From contig JAGFNW010000010.1 of NCBI GenBank assembly GCA_017592665.1, forward strand, positions 186,001 to 250,000: a stretch of 64,000 nucleotides of DNA. Direction: 5' to 3'. The notes beneath the pieces were generated by a model that was given only the letters and a program-made list of their open reading frames with translations, was not told where the DNA came from and ran no database searches. Position numbers and translations under genes: made by a program. Source of the DNA: Streptosporangiaceae bacterium NEAU-GS5 (GTDB taxonomy: Bacteria; Actinomycetota; Actinomycetes; Streptosporangiales; Streptosporangiaceae). Positions 43,771 to 51,346 of this stretch are shown here, piece after piece (position 1 is the stretch's first letter; every line of letters starts with the position of its first letter).

Positions 43771-45788
43771 GCGCCCACCTCGATGATCAGGAATCCGCCG
43801 GCGTCGGCCCTCGCCACGCAGCCGGGCGGGACGACCGTGGTCGCCGTCTCCTCCACGATGACCGCCGGGCCGGGCGTCTCGCCGCGCAGGGTGTCACGCC
43901 GCAGGATCGGCGTGGGGTGCGCCGTGCCGTTGAAGATCACATCCCGTACGGCTCCCGCCCCCTCGACGGCGGCCGGGACGGCGGCCGCGACGCGCGGCAG
44001 CGCGCCGAGGGCCGTGGTCCGTAGGGCGACCAGCTCGACCGGGGCCTCGGGGGTGGCGTGGCCGTAGCGGGCCGTGTGCGCGTCCGCGAAACGGGCCGCG
44101 AGTGCTTGGGCGAACCCGGGCGCCGAGGGCTCGGCGGCCGACCGCAGCGGGATCGTGAGCGTGTAGTCCTGGCCTTCGTAGCGCATGTCGACCGCGTGCT
44201 CGACGCTCATCCGGTCACGCGGCACGCCCTGTCCGGCCAGCTCTTCCAAGGCTTCCAGGGCCAGCCCGGCCAGCGCCCCGGACATGGCGTAGGGGTCGAG
44301 GTCGTCGCCGGAGGTGAAGTAGGGCCTGGTCAGGTCGCGCCGGATGTCGGCCTCCAGCATGCCCCAGGCGGAGAACGCCCCCGGGAAGCGCGGCACGACG
44401 ACCTGGCCGATGCCGAGTTCGCGGGCGATGAAGGCGGCGTGCATGGGACCGGCCCCGCCGTAGGCCACCAGGGCGAATTCGCGGGGCTCTATCCCGTGCT
44501 CGACCGTGAGGGTGCGGATGGCCTGGGCCATCTTCGCGTTGGCCACGTCGCAGACGCCTTCGGCGAGGGCGGTCGTGTCCAGGCCGACGGCGTCGGCGAG
44601 CCCGGCGAGAGCCGTACGGGAGGCCTCGGCGTCGAGGGTCATCAGACCGCCGGCGAACCACGCGGGATCGACGCGGCCGAGGACCAGATTCGCGTCGGTG
44701 ACCGTGGGACGCGTGCCCCCACGGCCATAACAGGCCGGACCGGGCACGGCCCCCGCCGATTCGGGACCCACGCGTAACGCCCCGGCTTCCGCGTACGCCA
44801 GGGACCCCCCGCCCGCCCCGATCGTGTGCAGGTTGACGACCGGCATGAGCACCGGGAACCCCTCGATCCGGGCCTCGACGGCGACGTCCGGCCGCCCGCC
44901 CACGACCAGGGACACGTCGAACGACGTGCCTCCCATGTCGACGCAGATGATGTTGCCGCGGTCGAGCAGCCGCGCCACCGCGACCCCGCCCATGGTGCCG
45001 CCCACCGGCCCGGATAGCAGCGTGCGCAGCGGCCGCCGCATCGCGTACGCGGCGTTGACCAGGCCGCCGGACGACTGCATGACGTGCACGGGGACGCGCA
45101 GCCCGCGCTCGGCGAACCGGGCCTCGACCCGCGACAGGTAGCGCCGCACGACCGGCCCGGTGTAGGCCTCGAGGACGGCCGACGAGGTCCGCTCGTACTC
45201 CCGCCACTCCCGCGCCACCTCGTGCGACAGCACGACCAGCACGTCGTCGCCCAATTCCTTGGCGAGGATCTCCCCCGCGCGGATCTCGTGCTCGGGGTTG
45301 ACGTAGGAGAACAGCAGGCACACGGCGACCGCGTCGAAGCCCTCGGAGCGCGCCCGCCGGGCGGCCGCCCATACGGCGTCCTCGTCGAGCGGGGTCAGCT
45401 CGGCGCCGCGCCAGTCGTATCTGCCGCCCACCTCGGCCAGGTCCGACGGCGGCACGAGCGGCACGGGCTTGCGGTAGCGCAGGTCGAACATGCGCTCGCG
45501 GTTGCCGCGCGCGATCTGGTAGACGTCGCGGACGCCGGCGCTGGTCAGCAGCATGACCCGGGCGCCTTTGCGCTCCAGCAGGGCGTTCAGCCCCTGGGTG
45601 GTGCCGTGCGTGAAGAACGAGATCTCCGCGGGATCGACGGCCGCGCGCTCCAGCGCGGCGAAGACGCCATCAGCGAGGTCTCCCGGCGTGGTCGGCGCCT
45701 TGGCCGCCGCGACCCGCCCGCTCCGCTCGTCGTAACACACGACGTCAGTGAATGTGCCGCCGATGTCCATAGCGACCCGATAGGCCAT
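43767..45788 (-). CDS. Hydantoinase/oxoprolinase A subunit (HyuA1)
   Basis: A 673-residue subunit with an actin-like ATPase fold. MDIGGTFTDVV is the phosphate-1 loop, TFFTHGTTQGLNALLERKG-type sequence follows, and CVDMGGTSFDVSLV plus LHTIGAGGGSLAY are later phosphate/adenosine motifs. It phosphorylates a cyclic amide or carbonyl substrate before HyuB acts. It is the first gene of a four-gene unit and faces the CoA-transferase gene over a 287-bp structured gap. Confidence 0.92.
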   Translation of the reverse strand: MAYRVAMDIGGTFTDVVCYDERSGRVAAAKAPTTPGDLADGVFAALERAAVDPAEISFFTHGTTQGLNALLERKGARVMLLTSAGVRDVYQIARGNRERMFDLRYRKPVPLVPPSDLAEVGGRYDWRGAELTPLDEDAVWAAARRARSEGFDAVAVCLLFSYVNPEHEIRAGEILAKELGDDVLVVLSHEVAREWREYERTSSAVLEAYTGPVVRRYLSRVEARFAERGLRVPVHVMQSSGGLVNAAYAMRRPLRTLLSGPVGGTMGGVAVARLLDRGNIICVDMGGTSFDVSLVVGGRPDVAVEARIEGFPVLMPVVNLHTIGAGGGSLAYAEAGALRVGPESAGAVPGPACYGRGGTRPTVTDANLVLGRVDPAWFAGGLMTLDAEASRTALAGLADAVGLDTTALAEGVCDVANAKMAQAIRTLTVEHGIEPREFALVAYGGAGPMHAAFIARELGIGQVVVPRFPGAFSAWGMLEADIRRDLTRPYFTSGDDLDPYAMSGALAGLALEALEELAGQGVPRDRMSVEHAVDMRYEGQDYTLTIPLRSAAEPSAPGFAQALAARFADAHTARYGHATPEAPVELVALRTTALGALPRVAAAVPAAVEGAGAVRDVIFNGTAHPTPILRRDTLRGETPGPAVIVEETATTVVPPGCVARADAGGFLIIEVGA

Positions 45789-45855
45789 AGGGGAAGACGA
45801 TACGCGCCTTCCCCCCGAGCCTCATGCTCATCCTCCGAGCCGCGGCAGAGGAGGC

Positions 45856-45936
45856 CGGGGGGCGACCGGCGACTGGGAGGGGTCGTCATGACGTGCTTCC
45901 CCCGCACGCCATGACGTTGCCGCCGGTCGCCCCTCG
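45856..45936. other. Large hairpin/cruciform in divergent intergenic region
   Basis: Outer arms 45859-45871 and 45921-45933 (GGGGCGACCGGCG with CGCCGGTCGCCCC) pair over 13 bp without mismatch and extend 3 bp through one G-U. Inner arms 45884-45896 and 45904-45916 (CGTCATGACGTGC) pair over 13 bp with one A-C mismatch around loop TTCCCCC. It lies 68 bp upstream of the hyuA1 start. It is not next to a gene end, so a simple terminator is unlikely. Confidence 0.8.
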
Positions 45937-45990
45937 TGAGCCGCTTGAGGTGCGAGCCCCGTAATCCCGCACCCGCAGCAACAAGACGAC

Positions 45991-46061
45991 GATGCAGGCC
46001 GCGGGTATAGGCCCGGTATATTGCCGCTTCGGCAACCTCCCGAGCTTGCATCAAAAGGGAG
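45991..46061 (+). promoter_or_regulatory. Possible structured mRNA leader of CoA-transferase gene
   Basis: GATGCAGGC (45991-45999) pairs with GCTTGCATC (46044-46052) over 9 bp including one G-U, enclosing a TTGCCG-CTT-CGGCAA hairpin (46021-46035). The enclosed CTCCC (near 46037) can alternatively pair with GGGAG at 46057-46061, close to the ribosome-binding site. Switching is inference. Confidence 0.4.
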
Positions 46062-46075
46062 ATAAGGAGACGAAC

Positions 46076-47251
46076 GTGCAGGGACCGCTGGACGGAATCG
46101 TGGTGCTGGATCTGTCCCGCGCGCTGGCCGGGCCGCATGCGGGGCAGATGCTGGGCGACCTCGGCGCGCACGTGATCAAGGTGGAGCAGCCGGGCACGGG
46201 TGATGAGTCGCGTGGCTGGGGCCCGCCCTTCGTGGGCCCGTCGCACGATATTTCCACTTACTTCCTCGCGGCCAACCGCAACAAGCGGTCCATCGCGATC
46301 GACCTGAAGTCGCCCGAGGGACACGGGCTCACCGAGCGGCTGATCCGGCAGAGCGACGTGCTGATCGAGAACTTCAGGACCGGGGTGCTCGACCGCCTCG
46401 GCTTCTCCGTCGAACGGCTGCACGAGCTCAACCCGCGCCTGGTCATCCTGTCCATCACGGGATTCGGCCACGACGGGCCGGAGGGCGGGCGGCCCGGCTA
46501 TGACCAGATCGCGCAGGGCGAGGCCGGGCTGATGTCGCTGACCGGACCGTCAGCCGCCGAGCCGTACAGGGTGGGGGCCTCGATCGCCGACCTGCTGGCC
46601 GGGATCCACGGCGCGTACGGCGTGGCCGCGGCGCTCTACGAGCGCGAGCGCACAGGACGCGGCACGGTCGTGCGGACATCGCTGCTGGCCGCGGTGGTGG
46701 GCGTGCACTCCTACCACGGCACCGCGTGGACCGTGGGCGGCATGGTCCCCAAGGCCAACGGCAACCACCACGCGTCCATCGCGCCTTACGGAGCCTTCCA
46801 CTGCTCCGATGGCATGATCCAGATAGCGGTGGCCAACGAAGGCCAGTGGCAGAAGCTGGCGCGGCTACTGGACATTGACCCCGATCTCCCGAAATATGCG
46901 ACCAATAGGCACCGCTTCGCGCACCGGGACGAGTTGATCGCCGAAATGGACAAGGCTCTCGCCGCGCACGACCGTGCGTTCTGGCTTGCCGAGCTCGGCA
47001 GGCTCGGCATTCCCGCCGGGGCCATCCGGACGCTCGACGAGGTGTACGCCTGGGACCAGGTGCGCTCGCAGGGCCTCGTGGTCTCGGTCGACCACCCGGT
47101 CCTCGGGTCGATCGAGGTGCCAGGTCCGCCGCTGCGCTTCGACGGCTCCGGCGGCGAGGAGCCCGTACGTCACACCGCGCCGCCCGCGCTCGGCCAGGAC
47201 ACCGACGCCGTGCTCGCCTGGCTCGACGAGGCGGAGGGCCGGGCGGGATGA
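46076..47251 (+). CDS. CaiB/BaiF (type III) CoA-transferase
   Basis: A 391-residue family III CoA-transferase. GIVVLDLSRALAGPHAGQML, VIKVEQPGTGDESRGW, ANRNKRSIAIDLK, DVLIENFRTGVLDRLG and GYDQIAQGEAGLM (catalytic Asp) are all present. It moves CoA between acids or activates a dicarboxylate or branched acid. GTG 46076 has AAGGAGA 5 nt upstream. The stop overlaps the start of the fused carboxyltransferase gene as ATGA, so the two proteins probably work on one acyl-CoA pathway. Confidence 0.92.
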   Translation: MQGPLDGIVVLDLSRALAGPHAGQMLGDLGAHVIKVEQPGTGDESRGWGPPFVGPSHDISTYFLAANRNKRSIAIDLKSPEGHGLTERLIRQSDVLIENFRTGVLDRLGFSVERLHELNPRLVILSITGFGHDGPEGGRPGYDQIAQGEAGLMSLTGPSAAEPYRVGASIADLLAGIHGAYGVAAALYERERTGRGTVVRTSLLAAVVGVHSYHGTAWTVGGMVPKANGNHHASIAPYGAFHCSDGMIQIAVANEGQWQKLARLLDIDPDLPKYATNRHRFAHRDELIAEMDKALAAHDRAFWLAELGRLGIPAGAIRTLDEVYAWDQVRSQGLVVSVDHPVLGSIEVPGPPLRFDGSGGEEPVRHTAPPALGQDTDAVLAWLDEAEGRAG

Positions 47252-48825
47252 CCAGCAGGCCGGACGCCCGGGCCCTGATCGCGGCCGTCCTCGACGCCGA
47301 CTCCTGGAAGTCGTGGGACGAGCCGCCGGTCGACCCGGCCGACCCCGGGTCGCCCTACGCGGCGGAGCTGATCGCGGCCCGCGTCAAGTCCGGCTACGAC
47401 GAGTCGGTGATAACCGGTGAGGGGACCCTGGGCAGGCGCCGGGTGGCCGTGGTGGCCTGCGAGTTCTCCTTCCTCGCCGGGTCGATCGGCGTGGTCGCGG
47501 CCGAGCGGCTGGTCCGGGCCGTCGAACGGGCCACGGCCGAACGGCTGCCGCTGCTCGCCGCGCCGGCCAGCGGCGGCACGCGCATGCAGGAGGGCGCGCT
47601 CGCGTTCGTCCAGATGATCAAGATCGGGGCCGCGGTCGCCCAGCACCGCGCCGCCGGCCTGCCGTACGTCGTCTATCTCCGCCACCCCACCACCGGCGGC
47701 GTCTTCGCCTCGTGGGGGTCGCTCGGGCACGTCACCGCGGCCGAGCCGGGCGCGCTCATCGGCTTCCTCGGCCCGCGTGTCTTCGAGTCCCTCTACGGCT
47801 ATCCCTTCCCGGAGAACGTGCAGACGGCCGAGAACCTGTACGCGCACGGGCTGGTCGACGCGGTCGTCTCCGCCGAGGACGCGCGCGAGGTGGCCATGCG
47901 CGCCCTCAACGTGCTGTGCGCGCCGCGCGACAGCAAGCTGGCCTCGATCCCCGCTCCCGAAGAGGCCGCCGGCGACACCGACGCCTGGGAGGCGATCACG
48001 CGCACCCGCCGCGACGACCGGCCCGGTGTGCGCACCCTGCTCCGGCACGGCGCCCGCGACGTCACCCCGCTCAACGGCACGGGCCAGGGCGAGAACGACC
48101 CTGGGCTGCTGCTGGCCCTCGCCCGCTTCGGCACGGCCCCCGCGGTCGTGCTCGGGCAGGACCGGCGGCACGGCGCCTTCGGCCGGGCCACCGGCGAGTC
48201 CTATCGGCTGTCTCCCGAGCGCCCGCCGAGCCGTACGGCACGGCATGGGCCGGGCGGCGACCACCCGGGTCTTGGGCCGGCCGGGCTGCGGGTCGCCCGG
48301 CGCGGCATGCGGCTCGCGGCCGAGCTGGGGCTCCCCCTGGTGACGGTCATCGACACCTCAGGGGCCGAGCTGTCGGCCGCCGCCGAGGAGGGCGGCCTGG
48401 CCGGGGAGATCGCGCGGTCGCTCGCCGAGATGGTCACGCTGGCCGCGCCGACCGTGTGCGTGCTGCTCGGCGAGGGCGCCGGAGGCGCGGCGCTGGCGCT
48501 GCTGCCGGCCGACCGGGTCGTCTGCGCCGAGCACGCCTGGCTGTCGCCGCTGTCGCCCGAAGGGGCCTCGGCGATCCTTTACCGCACGGTCGACTTCGCC
48601 CCGGAGATCGCGCAGTATCAGGGCATCCGGGCCGGTGACCTCAAGCGGGACGGCATCGTCGACCGGATCGTCCCCGAGCGCCCCGACGCGGCGTACGAGC
48701 CGGAGGAGTTCTGCCGCCGGATCTCACGCGCGCTCGAACACGAGATCATCGAACTGCTCGGCCGCCCGCCCGGCGACCGCGTGGCCGCGCGCCTGGCCCG
48801 CTATCGGGCCCTCGGCTCGCCGTAG
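47248..48825 (+). CDS. Fused beta-alpha acyl-CoA carboxyltransferase
   Basis: A 525-residue protein joining AccD-like and AccA-like crotonase-fold halves. The N-half has SFLAGSIGVVAAERLVRA, ASGGTRMQEGALAFVQM and TTGGVFASWGS; the C-half has PLVTVIDTSGAE and LGEGAGGAALALLPADR with the second oxyanion site. It would transfer carboxyl groups between biotin and an acyl-CoA, or decarboxylate. No zinc-ribbon Cys are seen at the N-terminus and no biotin carboxylase or carrier is nearby. It is coupled to the CoA-transferase by a four-base overlap. A terminator follows. Confidence 0.9.
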   Translation: MTSRPDARALIAAVLDADSWKSWDEPPVDPADPGSPYAAELIAARVKSGYDESVITGEGTLGRRRVAVVACEFSFLAGSIGVVAAERLVRAVERATAERLPLLAAPASGGTRMQEGALAFVQMIKIGAAVAQHRAAGLPYVVYLRHPTTGGVFASWGSLGHVTAAEPGALIGFLGPRVFESLYGYPFPENVQTAENLYAHGLVDAVVSAEDAREVAMRALNVLCAPRDSKLASIPAPEEAAGDTDAWEAITRTRRDDRPGVRTLLRHGARDVTPLNGTGQGENDPGLLLALARFGTAPAVVLGQDRRHGAFGRATGESYRLSPERPPSRTARHGPGGDHPGLGPAGLRVARRGMRLAAELGLPLVTVIDTSGAELSAAAEEGGLAGEIARSLAEMVTLAAPTVCVLLGEGAGGAALALLPADRVVCAEHAWLSPLSPEGASAILYRTVDFAPEIAQYQGIRAGDLKRDGIVDRIVPERPDAAYEPEEFCRRISRALEHEIIELLGRPPGDRVAARLARYRALGSP

Positions 48826-48830
48826 ATCGC

Positions 48831-48857
48831 GCCTGGGCGCCCCCAGGGCGGTTTCTT
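48831..48857 (+). terminator. Terminator after carboxyltransferase gene
   Basis: GCCTGGG and CCCAGGGC pair with one bulge around a 4-nt loop, followed by GGTTTCTT. It lies 5 nt after the stop and also abuts the convergent small gene. Confidence 0.65.
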
Positions 48858-49287
48858 ACGGCTTGATCGGGATCGCGATGCGCTCCACCCGGATGGAGTG
48901 GACCTCTTCGCGCGGGACCACGACCTCGTAAGCGCCGTGGTCGACCAGCCAATAGCCGAGCGCCTCGGCCTTCATGCCGCTGTGGCCCGTGTAGGCGATG
49001 TGCAGGCCTGGCGTGTCGGAGCCCTCGTCCTCGTCGAGGATGAGGCACGGCTCGCCGCCGAAAGCCCCGACCGTGCGGAGCAGGGTCAGCCAGGACAGCT
49101 CCCGGCGCCGCAGGGCGAGCCGCCAGTAGCCGCCCGACCGCTCGAAGCCCTCTTCCTCGGTGTCGCTGAACAGGATGACGTCTTCGCTGTCCGGCCCGAT
49201 GGCGGCGGGGAAGGTCTGGTCGCGGTAGCCGGCGATGAACCCCAGCCCGACCGGCTCGATGTCGTCGCCCCGATGCGCGTCGCTCAT
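48856..49287 (-). CDS. Acidic hypothetical protein (second of pair)
   Basis: A 143-residue, clearly acidic protein (SDTEEEGFE, DEDEGSD) with alternating strands and no signal peptide or membrane segment. I recognise no family. ATG 49287 overlaps the stop of the upstream gene as ATGA, so the two are translated together. Small size, acidity and pairing recall immunity proteins, but that is only inference. Confidence 0.7.
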   Translation of the reverse strand: MSDAHRGDDIEPVGLGFIAGYRDQTFPAAIGPDSEDVILFSDTEEEGFERSGGYWRLALRRRELSWLTLLRTVGAFGGEPCLILDEDEGSDTPGLHIAYTGHSGMKAEALGYWLVDHGAYEVVVPREEVHSIRVERIAIPIKP

Positions 49288-49739
49288 GCCACGGGCCGCC
49301 AAGCCAGGCCGTCGTAGTGGGCGAACATGCGCTCCGCCCGGACGAGGTGGATGATCTGGGCGCCCGCTGGGATGGGCATCGGCATCGTGTGGAACTGCTG
49401 CACCACGTGCTCGCGCGAGGTGGTGAACCCGTTGCCGGCGAAGGGCGCTGAATCGCTCCAGTCTCCGCCCATGTGCGGCCCATAGGGCACGACGTAGGTG
49501 TCGACGTCGCGCGCCTCCCAGCGCATGATGTACAGCTCAGGGACGTCGGAGCTCAGGTCGGACCCTTCGAAGGCCAGGTCGAGCGCCTCGACCAGGGCGC
49601 GTGGACTGGTCAGGCGATCGCAGTCCTGCACGCGGTAGACATACCCCGAGATGATCGTCCGCTGGCCGCGCAGATATGGAACGAGCAGGCGCGGCGGAAT
49701 CACCTTCTGCATCAGCGTCCTCCGCCCCGGCTCGGTCAT
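49284..49739 (-). CDS. Hypothetical protein, first of coupled pair
   Basis: A 151-residue alpha/beta protein without signal or membrane segments. A basic head (PGRRTLMQKVIPPRLLVPYL) is followed by IISGYVYRVQDCDRL, LYIMRWEARDVDTYVVPYG, a GNGFTTSREHVVQQ turn and a closing FAHYDGLAWRPVA. The Arg after a first strand and the FTTS turn loosely recall ADP-ribosyltransferase folds, but key residues cannot be assigned. It is coupled by ATGA to the acidic downstream gene and lies 36 bp from the nitrilase gene end. Confidence 0.7.
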   Translation of the reverse strand: MTEPGRRTLMQKVIPPRLLVPYLRGQRTIISGYVYRVQDCDRLTSPRALVEALDLAFEGSDLSSDVPELYIMRWEARDVDTYVVPYGPHMGGDWSDSAPFAGNGFTTSREHVVQQFHTMPMPIPAGAQIIHLVRAERMFAHYDGLAWRPVA

Positions 49740-49775
49740 GGCGTAAAGCTTACGATCTAACGGTCTCTGTTTGGT

Positions 49776-50540
49776 CTAGAGAACCCGGTGTTCCAGGGAT
49801 GGCAGGATTCGCCGGGCCGCGACGGTGATTTCCGGATCTATCTCACCCACGTGGACCGAGGGGTAGGCGCCGAGGTCGTGCCGGACGACGCCGAGCGGGT
49901 CGACGAGCATGCTGTGGCCGACGCCGAAGCCGTCGGAGCCGGGGGCCTGGTCGACCGCGATGGTCCACATGGTGTTCTCGATGGCCCGGGCCCGGACCAT
50001 GGTCACCCAGTGATCCTCCTTCAACGGCCCCGAGGCCCAGGCCGCGATCACCGCGAACGCGTCCGCGCCCCGGTCGACCAGCGCGCGGGCGAGCTCGGGG
50101 AAGCGCACGTCGTAGCAGGTGATCAGGCCGAGCCTGAGCCCGGCGAGGTCGACCACCATCGGGGTGTTCCCCGGGGTCACCAGCTCGGACTCGACGGCGC
50201 CGAAGGAGTCGAACAGGTGGATCTTGCGGTAGGCCGCCTGGATCGAGCCGTCGGCGGAGATGGCGACGGCGGTGTTGGCGACCTTCTCGCCGACCGGCTC
50301 GAACGTGCCGACCACGACGGCGATCCTGTGTTCGCGCGCCGCCTCGGCGAGCCCGCTGACGAACGGCCCGTCGAGCGGCTCGGCCAGCTCGGTGATGGCG
50401 CGGCCGAAGCGGGTGAGGGACGCCTCCGGCAGTACGGCGAGATCGGCGCCGGCGGCCAGGCGCAGGGCGTCACGGGCTGTGTCCAGGTTCACCTTCGGGT
50501 CGCGGTCGACGGGGATCTGGCACAGGGCTACGCGCGTCAT
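49776..50540 (-). CDS. Carbon-nitrogen hydrolase (omega-amidase-like)
   Basis: A 254-residue nitrilase-superfamily enzyme with catalytic Glu39 (VLPEAS), Lys106 (YRKIHLFD) and Cys142 (ITCYDVRFPE). The YRKIHLFD and CYDVRFPE forms resemble Nit2 omega-amidase, which hydrolyses alpha-ketoglutaramate. ATG 50540 matches the usual family start, inside the last 71 bp of the upstream membrane-protein gene. The nearby aminotransferase of the glutamine-transaminase-K type would make the omega-amidase substrate, a recognised metabolic pair. The substrate here is inferred. Confidence 0.9.
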   Translation of the reverse strand: MTRVALCQIPVDRDPKVNLDTARDALRLAAGADLAVLPEASLTRFGRAITELAEPLDGPFVSGLAEAAREHRIAVVVGTFEPVGEKVANTAVAISADGSIQAAYRKIHLFDSFGAVESELVTPGNTPMVVDLAGLRLGLITCYDVRFPELARALVDRGADAFAVIAAWASGPLKEDHWVTMVRARAIENTMWTIAVDQAPGSDGFGVGHSMLVDPLGVVRHDLGAYPSVHVGEIDPEITVAARRILPSLEHRVL

Positions 50541-51345
50541 GAGTCCGATTCTCCACCAATGTCCACCAGGTGAGGCAGCGCCACACCCACTCGAGGGGGC
50601 CGTAGCGGTAGCGGGACAGCCACCACCGGCAGAAAATCCATTGGGCGACCAATGTCACGGCGCTGACCAGCCAAAACGGGCCGTGCCAGGTCAGGATGAC
50701 GGCGGTGCTGCTGAGGTAGCAGGTCAAGGCCATCTTGCCCAGGGGTTCGAAGATCCTCGGAGACAGCAGCAGGAAGCCCGTGGCGTACGCGACGGCTCCG
50801 GTGAGGACGGCGACCAGGTAGACGTGGTGATCCTGGATCCACCACCACGTCAGCCAGATCGTCAGGGCCGCCGAGACGGCGAAGACGAGCGGCTGCCGGA
50901 GGCGCACGCCATAGCGGACGAAGGCCATGCCGAGCGGGAGCAGCCCGGCGATGAGCAGCCACGGGTCGCCGTTGAACAGCGAGACGGCCGTCAAGGCCAG
51001 CCCCAGCCCGGCCACGACCGCGTCCGCCAGCCACATCGACGGCACGAGCGCCACCGCGCCGAGCATCGAATACGGAAGCAGGACCTCGCCCGGGTTGACC
51101 GACCAGTGCACCACCCCGAACAGCGCGAGCACGGCCATCCGCCGCAGCATGATCAGTGGCGGCGCGTTCATGAGCGCGAAACTCATGCCGAACAGGAACG
51201 CGAAGATCGGATAGAACCGGCCCTGGAACAGATCCCACATGACCCAGCCGGTCGCGTCCTCCGAGTGCTGCCAGGCGTTGACGATCATGATGCCGCAGAC
51301 CGCGAAGCCGCGCAGCGCGTCGATCTCGCGGATACGGTAAGACAC
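50470..51345 (-). CDS. DUF418-like membrane protein
   Basis: A 291-residue polytopic membrane protein with about seven helices. REIDALRGFAVCGIMIVNA and the C-terminal GPLEWVWRCLTWW region match DUF418/acyltransferase_3-like proteins of unknown function. Its frame continues 71 bp past the nitrilase start, with a polar tail that is probably dispensable. GTG 51345 is the first valid start after the open frame. Its start is 1 bp from the divergent aminotransferase ATG, so both cannot have conventional leaders. Confidence 0.8.
   Translation of the reverse strand: MSYRIREIDALRGFAVCGIMIVNAWQHSEDATGWVMWDLFQGRFYPIFAFLFGMSFALMNAPPLIMLRRMAVLALFGVVHWSVNPGEVLLPYSMLGAVALVPSMWLADAVVAGLGLALTAVSLFNGDPWLLIAGLLPLGMAFVRYGVRLRQPLVFAVSAALTIWLTWWWIQDHHVYLVAVLTGAVAYATGFLLLSPRIFEPLGKMALTCYLSSTAVILTWHGPFWLVSAVTLVAQWIFCRWWLSRYRYGPLEWVWRCLTWWTLVENRTHDARSPVPDPRRPRPEGEPGHSP
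51333..51338 (+). promoter_or_regulatory. -10 box of leaderless aminotransferase gene
   Basis: TACGGT ends 8 nt before ATG 51347, identical to the box before the helicase gene, and no ribosome-binding site is present. Confidence 0.45.
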
Positions 51346-51346
51346 A

